Positions 9,497-17,815 of a DNA stretch of 64,000 nucleotides are shown here, one piece after another (the stretch's first letter is position 1; the number at the start of each line of letters is the position of its first letter). Below the pieces are notes generated by a model that searched no databases, was not told where the DNA came from, and saw only the letters and a program-made list of their open reading frames with translations. Location of the stretch: positions 62,001-126,000 of the forward strand of contig CAINOI010000033.1 of the NCBI GenBank assembly GCA_903851465.1, read 5' to 3'. The DNA is from an uncultured Bacteroidota bacterium (lineage in GTDB: Bacteria > Bacteroidota > Bacteroidia > Chitinophagales > Chitinophagaceae). The translations under genes and the position numbers were made by a program.

Positions 9497-10204
9497 TTAA
9501 AGGGCCATTTCGGCCCTTTTTCTTTTTCTTGCAAAGGGCAAATAGAATAACCAAAAATGTGCAATGGCTGCTATCTCAAAACAAATGAGGTAAAAAGGCC
9601 ATTCGCCAATAATGAATGGATTATTGGCAGAAGGCCGTTCCCTTAAAAACATATAATTGGTTCCAATGGCATAGTTAAGGATGCCCACAGAAAATACCAC
9701 TAATTGAGAGTAACCAAAAATAACCAACCAAGACTTTGGTCTAGGTACAAATCCATTGTGTATGATAATATATAGCACAACCAATAATAAACCAGCATGC
9801 TCAATAAAATAGCTATAAAAATTATAGCCCTTGATACCATTGTTAAATTCTGGTGTAAGTAGAGCATGAATCCCTCCTAATAAACCCCAGTAATAAACAA
9901 ACTCACCTAATAATTGATTTTTATTAAATAAGTAGATGATGCATAAGAAAGTACTAATACTACATAAATGTGCAGGAATATTTTGTTGAATATTCCATGA
10001 GCCGGTATAAAAATTATAAAATTGCTCAATACCCAAATTAGCAATCAATAAAATAGCAATAAAAAAATCATATTGTTTGATTTGAATATTTTTAAGGTAT
10101 TTAGGCACCTGAATCAATAAGAAGATACTTCCTCCAATCCATAAAATACTCTCCCACCATAGTGGAGAGAAAGTGGCAAGTGTAATTGATTTTTCAAACT
10201 GCAT
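9497..10204 (-). CDS. TIGR02206/YwaF-like integral membrane protein
   Basis: Seven hydrophobic segments, NIPAHLCSISTFLCIIYL, YYWGLLGGIHALLTPE pattern. Confidence 0.75.
   Translation of the reverse strand: MQFEKSITLATFSPLWWESILWIGGSIFLLIQVPKYLKNIQIKQYDFFIAILLIANLGIEQFYNFYTGSWNIQQNIPAHLCSISTFLCIIYLFNKNQLLGEFVYYWGLLGGIHALLTPEFNNGIKGYNFYSYFIEHAGLLLVVLYIIIHNGFVPRPKSWLVIFGYSQLVVFSVGILNYAIGTNYMFLRERPSANNPFIIGEWPFYLICFEIAAIAHFWLFYLPFARKRKRAEMAL
9499..9525 (+). terminator. intrinsic terminator AAAGGGCC-ATTTC-GGCCCTTT-TTCTTTTT
   Basis: 8-bp perfect stem 9499-9506/9512-9519 followed by a T-rich tract on + strand. Confidence 0.75.
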
Positions 10205-10364
10205 GCTGCAATTTACGCCAATCTGAGTAGATTCTATCGACTAGGGTATTAAACTATAAAGTTAGATTTTATCTGAAGGGGTTAAATACCTTAAAAAAAT
10301 GGACCATTCATGTAGAATTGAATTAATTAAGACAGCTTCTACTTTATCTATTGTTTTTTTATAG

Positions 10365-11099
10365 ATGCAAAAAAATAATCTTCACCAAGAGGACCAACGA
10401 CAAGTATTTATATGTGATCAACAAGCCATTTATGCTATGGGATGTAGCCAATTGGTTCAAGCACATCCTATGTGTAATGGGTATCGGATACTAACCTCTT
10501 TAGACGAAATCAACAATTTCAATATAGGACTCTCCCAAGGGTTATTGATTATTGATTGTGCCCTATTTGATTTTGATTCACTGACAGTGAAAAAGAAAAT
10601 CAATACCCTTAAGCAAATTTTTCCTTTAATTATTTTGCTGAATAAAGATACTCCCGATTATATACTCTACCAGTTAATTGAGCTCGAAGTAGATGTGCTT
10701 GTTTCTCGAAATATGTCAAGTCAAGAATGGAACAAAGCGGTAGAAATGGCTTGTCAGCACAAGGTTTATTTTTGTCAAGATACCGCCGAACGTGTTTTAC
10801 AACTCACTCAGGTAATGGATAAAATTAATTTAATAGAGCGCGTAAATTCGTTAAGTCTATATGATAAATATATTTTAATCCGCATCTGCGAAGAAGCTTC
10901 TAGTAAACAAATTGCTGCTGAGCTTGGGCATAGCAAACGAACGATAGAAGGTCATAGAACTAGACTCATGCAAACACTCAATGTAAAAAATGTAGCTGGG
11001 CTTGTTAAAATTGCTTTAATTACGAAACTCTATGAACATTATCTTTCTAATCCGGGATGGTATGCTAGTTTCTTGTTGGCCAAAACATCTTCTTTATAG
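10365..11099 (+). CDS. LuxR-family response-regulator-like protein (possibly degenerate receiver plus HTH)
   Basis: C-terminal SSKQIAAELGHSKRTIEGHRTRLMQTLNVKNVAGLVKIAL is a LuxR HTH; N-terminal receiver-like fold with LLIIDCALFDFD. Confidence 0.85.
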   Translation: MQKNNLHQEDQRQVFICDQQAIYAMGCSQLVQAHPMCNGYRILTSLDEINNFNIGLSQGLLIIDCALFDFDSLTVKKKINTLKQIFPLIILLNKDTPDYILYQLIELEVDVLVSRNMSSQEWNKAVEMACQHKVYFCQDTAERVLQLTQVMDKINLIERVNSLSLYDKYILIRICEEASSKQIAAELGHSKRTIEGHRTRLMQTLNVKNVAGLVKIALITKLYEHYLSNPGWYASFLLAKTSSL

Positions 11100-13270
11100 T
11101 AATGGATGGTTTTGAACTGTCCATGGATAAATCCATATGCTTGATCTGTAAAATTTTTGCTTTCAGCAAACCTGCTTTGACCACCTGTAATAATCGTTTT
11201 TGCTTTCAGTCTCTTTCCAAATTCTACAGCAGCAACAAAACTATTGCCTGTATAACCATATCGCTTAATAGTATTGGGGTAGCGTCTACTTTCAAAGGAG
11301 GGAAGTGCACCCCATTTAGAAGAGGCTTGTTGCACAGCTAAGCTAGGTAAGTTGTCGTCAAAATTGGCACCTGGCGCCACTCTTTGAAAACGATTCATAG
11401 CCCCCCATGTAATCTCCCAACCACCATACCACTTTTCAAATTGGTCTAAAGTGGCTTCTAATAATTTTATTTTAGTTTCAAACGCAACCTCTTGGTCCAT
11501 ACGATTGTATTTTAATACAATTTGAGTGGCAGCTTCCTCTGTGTTTGCAGGAGGAATAACAGCACTCCATTTAGTAGCCCATTCAATTGCAATGCTTGTT
11601 GCAACTGAATTCGTATCGGCAACATGATCCCAATTGGCTAAATAATCAATTGCACTTTTCGTTCTTGGGGCAAGATTTGCTTTTTTTGCGGATTGTATAA
11701 AACTAGGTAACAAAATATCGAATGCACTTAGTTTTTTATTATATCCTAAAGCAATCAATTCATCCAAATTGATTTTATCAATTTTTGATAGTAATGCAAC
11801 TGCAGTGATGCCTCTTCCATTTTCACCATCTGGTGCCATATAAGCAGGGTAGTTAGTTGCTTTTGGACTTTGATCACCTGCGACAGTAAATGGCGTGGCG
11901 TTACAATTTTGTAACCAACCATTTGTAGGATTAATGCTTTGTACTATTTCATTTAAAGGATGCACCCCTTGCCAGTCTGTTGCTTTTGTGCTCCCATCTA
12001 CATACTTGGTGTAATCAAAACTTGGATTGCGCTTTGGCATAAAATTACCATGCCAGTAGGCGATATTGCCAGCTGCATCTGCGTACACAGTGTTGTTGCT
12101 ATTATTGGCTAATAGTCCCATGGCTTTTGTATAGTCTGCTAGGCTTTTTGATTTTGTTCTTGTCCAGCATTCCATTAAGGCATCTAAAGAACGATTGTTT
12201 TCTTGCAAGCTTAACCATTTCCCCTTTTCCATACCCATGACTGGTCCGTGTTGTGTATAATAAGTATCAAAGCTTTTTGATTTTAAAATACCATTATCGA
12301 CATATTGAATGCTGATATTTCTTTGACCTACTTTCTTTTTTTCTTTTTCGTAGGTATAAAACAATTCATTGTTTATTTTTTCAGTTTGCTCTTCATATAC
12401 ATCTGCTACATCGGCATAGCTGCTTGTATGCATCCATCCACACTGTTCGTTAAAGCCCTGATAAATAAAGAACTGTCCCCAGGTAACAGCACCGTATGCA
12501 TTTAATCCTTCTTCGCTGACCATATGCATTTCTGATCTAAAATAAAATGGTACATGTGGATTGATATACAACATGGCATTGCCCGACTTACTATGTTTTG
12601 GAGCTATTGCAAAACCATTCGAACCCTTTAAGGTGTTATCCTCCATATCATAGTTAGGCTGTTCAAATATTGTTTGTATCGTTGGCGTATGTTGATTAAC
12701 ACCAACCGCATTTTGATTTGAATACAACTGTTGACCATAAAAAGCTTCAACATGTTTTTCGGTGATGCCTGCAGACCTTGTTGGAGAAACGCTACCGTCT
12801 GTCCACATCAAATGGTACCAAGGTTTAAATTTTTTGAGCACAACAGGTTTTACTGCTGGATGTTTTGATAAATAATAGTTGATGCCATCGGCATGCGCGA
12901 TTAATAATTGCTTAAACCAATTTGGGCTCCTTTCAAAATCTTTCACTGCTTCTGCACTATCTTGAATCAGTTGCATCATTAAATCTTCGTATATCAATTT
13001 AGACCCCTCCATTTCGGCGCGTCGTCCTAGCATTTCTAAAAAATTCTTTTCAATCTGCGGAAAATTTTCTTCGCATTGTGCATACATTAATCCAAATACC
13101 GCATCGGCATCGGTTTTTCCATAAATATGTGGGATATCCCACTCATCTCGAAGGATGGTGGTTTGTTTTGCATGTTGATTCCATCTAACTAGTTCTGCAC
13201 TTGTTGGTTTTTGTGCAAATAATACAATCACACCCATTACCAAGCAACTTAGTAAAGCAACTTTTTTCAT
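11039..13270 (-). CDS. penicillin acylase family protein
   Basis: IHxxDEWDIPHIYGKTDADAVFGLMYAQCEENFPQIE; KGSNGFAIAPKHSKSGNAMLYINPHVPF (catalytic SNG/GSN); AADxxGNIAYWHGNFMPKR. Confidence 0.93.
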   Translation of the reverse strand: MKKVALLSCLVMGVIVLFAQKPTSAELVRWNQHAKQTTILRDEWDIPHIYGKTDADAVFGLMYAQCEENFPQIEKNFLEMLGRRAEMEGSKLIYEDLMMQLIQDSAEAVKDFERSPNWFKQLLIAHADGINYYLSKHPAVKPVVLKKFKPWYHLMWTDGSVSPTRSAGITEKHVEAFYGQQLYSNQNAVGVNQHTPTIQTIFEQPNYDMEDNTLKGSNGFAIAPKHSKSGNAMLYINPHVPFYFRSEMHMVSEEGLNAYGAVTWGQFFIYQGFNEQCGWMHTSSYADVADVYEEQTEKINNELFYTYEKEKKKVGQRNISIQYVDNGILKSKSFDTYYTQHGPVMGMEKGKWLSLQENNRSLDALMECWTRTKSKSLADYTKAMGLLANNSNNTVYADAAGNIAYWHGNFMPKRNPSFDYTKYVDGSTKATDWQGVHPLNEIVQSINPTNGWLQNCNATPFTVAGDQSPKATNYPAYMAPDGENGRGITAVALLSKIDKINLDELIALGYNKKLSAFDILLPSFIQSAKKANLAPRTKSAIDYLANWDHVADTNSVATSIAIEWATKWSAVIPPANTEEAATQIVLKYNRMDQEVAFETKIKLLEATLDQFEKWYGGWEITWGAMNRFQRVAPGANFDDNLPSLAVQQASSKWGALPSFESRRYPNTIKRYGYTGNSFVAAVEFGKRLKAKTIITGGQSRFAESKNFTDQAYGFIHGQFKTIHYYKEDVLANKKLAYHPGLER

Positions 13271-13321
13271 ACAATGAATTTAATACCGGCCAGTTTATAA
13301 TCTTTTAATCTCTCACCCTTT

Positions 13322-14248
13322 TTATACTAATCCCCAAGTTTTAATTCTTTCTAAATTAATTCTTGCACATTCAAGTGGCGTAATACCTTGATAAGACTCT
13401 TGTTCTATGATAAAATGTTTTGTCCCACCTATTGCCTTAGCTAGTAAACAAACTGCTTTTGGATCTACAAGACCATTTCCAAGAATGGTACTATCATGCT
13501 GGTCATTCATTTCCCCAACAGGCACTTTGATTTCATCTTTTACATGCACTGACACAAAACGGCCTGGGTATTTTTTGATCCAATCCATGCCTCTTGCCCC
13601 AATTCCAAACATATTGCCAAAATCCAATTGGTGAATCACCAAATCGGGATCAGTTTCTTTTAAAATAATATCATAGATCAATTGTCCATTCACTTTTTCT
13701 ATAAATTCGAAGTTGTGGTTATGGTATCCAAAGCGCATGCCGGATTCTTGACATAGTTCCCCAGATAAATTAAATATTTCTAATTGATGCATTAATGCAT
13801 CATAAGAAGTGCGGACCTTTTCATCCATCCAGGCACTAATGACATAGTCTTGTCCAATTGTCACTGCATCATCGATGGTGTATTTCCAAGCATCTGTAAA
13901 TGCCTTTTTTTGATTATCCCAATGGCTTGCATTCAATGAAGTATGACCACTTGGCATTTGCATGCCAAGGTCATTTAATATTTTCTTAAACTCAATTGCA
14001 TTATAGCCATAAAACTTTCTGTTGGCGTAATTGGCGTGCTCCACATATTGATAACCCATTTTTGACAGTGCTTTTAAAGTACCTAATGGGTCTTTAAACA
14101 TGTTATCACGCACTGCATACAATTGAATGCCAATTAGGGTCTTTGCATCGGCACTGGTATTTTTCGCCCACAAGGTGGTTGGCGCAATACCAATCCCTAA
14201 TAAGGCGATACCCGTATTTTGGATAAATTTTCTTCTTGAATGTTGCAT
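13322..14248 (-). CDS. sugar phosphate isomerase/epimerase family (AP endonuclease 2-like TIM barrel), Tat-like signal
   Basis: SRRKFIQNTGIALLG leader; GIQLYAVRDNMFKDPLGTLKALSKMGYQYVEHA; FGYHNHNFEF. Confidence 0.88.
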   Translation of the reverse strand: MQHSRRKFIQNTGIALLGIGIAPTTLWAKNTSADAKTLIGIQLYAVRDNMFKDPLGTLKALSKMGYQYVEHANYANRKFYGYNAIEFKKILNDLGMQMPSGHTSLNASHWDNQKKAFTDAWKYTIDDAVTIGQDYVISAWMDEKVRTSYDALMHQLEIFNLSGELCQESGMRFGYHNHNFEFIEKVNGQLIYDIILKETDPDLVIHQLDFGNMFGIGARGMDWIKKYPGRFVSVHVKDEIKVPVGEMNDQHDSTILGNGLVDPKAVCLLAKAIGGTKHFIIEQESYQGITPLECARINLERIKTWGLV

Positions 14249-14253
14249 AGTGT

Positions 14254-17200
14254 TTAGTCCTCTACCTTCGTATTTTTAGTTGGTTTTTTATCTAAGTATT
14301 CTTTACGATCTACTTTTGAATTACCTGTCACCAGCTCATCTAAATTAGCACCATTGTATAGACGACCATTTTTCATCACATATTGGATGCTATTGGTATT
14401 TTTAATGTCTTCTAATGGATTCTTATTTAGAATAATTAAGTCTGCTAATTTACCTGCACTGATACTTCCTAGATCTTTATCTAATCCTAAACTCTCTGCA
14501 CCTAATATAGTGGCTGTTTTCAAGGCATCTAAATTACGCATACCACCAGATTGCATAGACCATAATTCCCAATGGTATCCCAATCCTTGTAATTGACCGT
14601 GGCTTCCTACACCCGCAAGACCACCTGCTTCTACAATCTGCTTCATGCTCTTAGCATGTTTTTGAAACACATGTTCTTCTGGCAAGAACCAAGTAGCGCG
14701 ACGTCTAGACTTGCTTGCTAATTCTTCGTAAGGGGTATAGTACTGCATTTTTGGATCACCATATACATTCTCTGTTTCATAATAAAAATTCTCTGCCCAT
14801 GGTCCACCATAAGAAACCAGTAAGGTAGGTGTCACTGCCATTTTTGAACTTGCAATTGTTTTTACCACATCATTGTACAAAGGATAAATTGGTAAAGAGT
14901 GCTCATGACCAGGGTAGCCATCTATTAAATTGGTCATGTTCAATTTAAAATCTAAGCCACCTTCTGTGGTAGGCATTAACTTTTGGTTTTTAGCTGCTTG
15001 AATCACCCATTGTCTATGCTTACGATTCCCTACTAAATACATTTTAATATACTTGGTATTGTAATATTTACTGTATTGCGCTAAAACAGATTCTGCTTGT
15101 GCAGAGTCTTTTAAATTGTAAGACCAATAACCCACACCAGGGCCAGTTGAATAGACTCTTGGCCCAACCATTTTACCTGCTTCTACTAAATCACTATAGG
15201 TTAATACATCTGTTGTTGCCGTTTGTGGATCACGTGTTGTTGTTACGCCATACGCTAAATTGGCTGCATAAATCCAAACTTGATTTTTATGAATACCCCA
15301 GCTAGGCCACATATGTGAGTGTGTATCTATAAAGCCTGGCACCACAGTTTTCCCTGCAAGGTTGACGCGCTTAGCGCCAGCAGGCACTTTCAATGAACCA
15401 GATTTTCCAACTGCTTGAATTCTATTCTTTACAATTAAGATATCACCGTTGTTAATCACTTGATCCCCATTCATTGTAATGATTCTTGCATTGGTCAATA
15501 ACACTGTTGTGCTAGGCATATCATTTTCATAATACACTTTCACCCAAGTTTCATTGGCCTTGTATTTAGGTGTTTCTTTTTTATCGTCTTTTTTAGCAAT
15601 ATTGGTACTGTCTTTTTTCGTGGTATCTTTTTTAATTGCAGCTTCTAATTTTTTTGCTGTAGCTAAACTATCATCAAAAGCATAAGCGGCATCAATGTCA
15701 TAAGTGAAATGCGCTGCACCTAAACTCCAATGAATTGTTTTTCCATCTGCTTGCCAGCTAGGAAATTCTCCTCCGATTTCAGTCAATAATTTACTAGGGA
15801 ATGCTGCATTCTTTGCATCCGCAACAGAAATCGAAACCGATTTACCAGATTTTGGAATCGTCACAAAATAAATATTGTTATTTACTTGCGCAATCGCTGC
15901 AGCTCCTTTCGGTGACAATAAAATATTGTTCGCATTTGAAGGAGGATTGTTTTCTTTTGCAGCATCGTCTTCATCCATCACTTCTGGAATAACACAAGGG
16001 TCAGCCAACGGCTTACCGCGATGCTCAGGAATACTTCCAAAAGTAGTAATACCAGAAATTTTTGCAATTTCTTTTTCATCCCCACCATCCCACTGAATTG
16101 AAATCAATCTACCACGATTGTTTAAATAAATACGACCATCGTTCATTGCAAAATGTGGATTGTATCTTCCATTTGCTTTATCAATAATAGTTTCATTGCC
16201 TGTAGTTAAATCAATCCATGCCAATTCGTCTTCTGCATCATCATAACTAGGCTCAATGGCATCTTTAAATTTCTGTGCGTTGGTTTTATTGTAAATTAAT
16301 TTATTGCCAGTTGGATCAATCGCAAGGCCTTGGTATAAAGCATTTTCTTTTGAGATGATTTTTTCTGTGTTATTACTTAAATCAATAAAACGAATAGCAC
16401 CACCATCAGGATTCCAAGTTGTAAAATAAATGCCATTACCAGCATTATTCCAAACTGGTTGCGCTTCTGTGAAATCATTTTTTGTTAAGCGCTTAGGAGT
16501 GCCATTTGGATAATCCATGACATACAATCTATTCAATACGGTAAATGCCAATTGTTTTCCGTTTGGTGAAGGCACCGCATCTCTTATCTGCGTTGCCATT
16601 GTTGCAACCGTATCCTTGATAGGGTATTTGAACAACACTTCTGGTCCCATTTCAATTTTAGCATCCACCGTATAGGGAATCGCAGTTTGTGCTGCAGACT
16701 CAATATCAATCTTATTTATTTTTCCACCGTAAGAGGCTAATAAGTATTTGCTATCAGGCGTAAAACTCATTGTAGGCAATACACCTAGCACCGCAATAGA
16801 TTCTTGGTCATCTCTTTGTACCGGATAAGCCAACCAAGCTTCTTCGCCGGTTGTTAAATTTCTTTTAACCAATCCAGTTTTATCTTCATAACGAGATCCA
16901 TATACCAACCATTTTCCATCTTTAGACAATACTGGTGTAAATGCAGAACCATATCTAGATGCAATGGTTCTTGTTGTTCCTTTTTCTCTATCATACACAC
17001 CAATGCTATATTGAGGTAACATGGCGTTGTAGTTCCAAGCGCCATTGCGTGCACTATAATAAATATAACGACCATCTGCACTTACAGCTGGGTCAATTGT
17101 TTTTAAAGTAGCAGGTGCGTCAATCAAACTAGTGCCCGCACCACCATTCTTATGCATCAAATACAATTTAGTATTACGACGACCTTTTGTATACACAATA

Positions 17201-17652
17201 TAATTTCCGTCTGGTGTGTAGACAGCACCTGGAAAATTATTATTTTGCTCATCTGTTAATGCAAGTGTATCTTTTTTCTCTAAATCTATGTACCATATAT
17301 TTTCTGCACCAGAGCGGTCAGATAAAAAAAGAATGCGTTTACCATCGGGGCTAAAACTTGGATGGTTATCGTAAGCCATACCTTTGGTAATAGCTGTTGC
17401 TTTTCCGCCTTCCATTGGGATACTATAGATATCGCCCATCAAATCAAATAATATGGTTTTTCCATCAGGGCTAACTGCAAGTGAAGTCCATGTACCTTCG
17501 TTGGTAGAAAAGTCAATCGACCTAGTTGCTTTTAATGGCAATCCTTTAAATTGACTAAAATTGGTACTGTCTTTTTTAGGACTTTTTTTGTCCTGTGCCT
17601 GTGCATTGATTAAACCAAGCCCCATGAATAGGGTCAAAGCAATTATTCTCAT
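14254..17652 (-). CDS. TolB/PD40-type beta-propeller fused to amidohydrolase domain
   Basis: Repeated SPDGKTILF/LSDRSGAENIWYID propeller motifs, then DTHSHMW, GVTTTRDP, GVGSHGQLQGLG and KLADLIILNKNPLEDI amidohydrolase motifs. Confidence 0.92.
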   Translation of the reverse strand: MRIIALTLFMGLGLINAQAQDKKSPKKDSTNFSQFKGLPLKATRSIDFSTNEGTWTSLAVSPDGKTILFDLMGDIYSIPMEGGKATAITKGMAYDNHPSFSPDGKRILFLSDRSGAENIWYIDLEKKDTLALTDEQNNNFPGAVYTPDGNYIVYTKGRRNTKLYLMHKNGGAGTSLIDAPATLKTIDPAVSADGRYIYYSARNGAWNYNAMLPQYSIGVYDREKGTTRTIASRYGSAFTPVLSKDGKWLVYGSRYEDKTGLVKRNLTTGEEAWLAYPVQRDDQESIAVLGVLPTMSFTPDSKYLLASYGGKINKIDIESAAQTAIPYTVDAKIEMGPEVLFKYPIKDTVATMATQIRDAVPSPNGKQLAFTVLNRLYVMDYPNGTPKRLTKNDFTEAQPVWNNAGNGIYFTTWNPDGGAIRFIDLSNNTEKIISKENALYQGLAIDPTGNKLIYNKTNAQKFKDAIEPSYDDAEDELAWIDLTTGNETIIDKANGRYNPHFAMNDGRIYLNNRGRLISIQWDGGDEKEIAKISGITTFGSIPEHRGKPLADPCVIPEVMDEDDAAKENNPPSNANNILLSPKGAAAIAQVNNNIYFVTIPKSGKSVSISVADAKNAAFPSKLLTEIGGEFPSWQADGKTIHWSLGAAHFTYDIDAAYAFDDSLATAKKLEAAIKKDTTKKDSTNIAKKDDKKETPKYKANETWVKVYYENDMPSTTVLLTNARIITMNGDQVINNGDILIVKNRIQAVGKSGSLKVPAGAKRVNLAGKTVVPGFIDTHSHMWPSWGIHKNQVWIYAANLAYGVTTTRDPQTATTDVLTYSDLVEAGKMVGPRVYSTGPGVGYWSYNLKDSAQAESVLAQYSKYYNTKYIKMYLVGNRKHRQWVIQAAKNQKLMPTTEGGLDFKLNMTNLIDGYPGHEHSLPIYPLYNDVVKTIASSKMAVTPTLLVSYGGPWAENFYYETENVYGDPKMQYYTPYEELASKSRRRATWFLPEEHVFQKHAKSMKQIVEAGGLAGVGSHGQLQGLGYHWELWSMQSGGMRNLDALKTATILGAESLGLDKDLGSISAGKLADLIILNKNPLEDIKNTNSIQYVMKNGRLYNGANLDELVTGNSKVDRKEYLDKKPTKNTKVED

Positions 17653-17815
17653 AATGATTATTTTTTGAAAGTTACATCAATCCAATAGTTCCCGAAAAAA
17701 AATGAAATAATTGGAGTTCGCCGTTCATCAAATATTTTAATAGTTTTAACTAAAAATTTAGGTAGAAATTGGCTTCTATGACTTAATTTCGGTAACTCAA
17801 TCGTATATTTACAAT

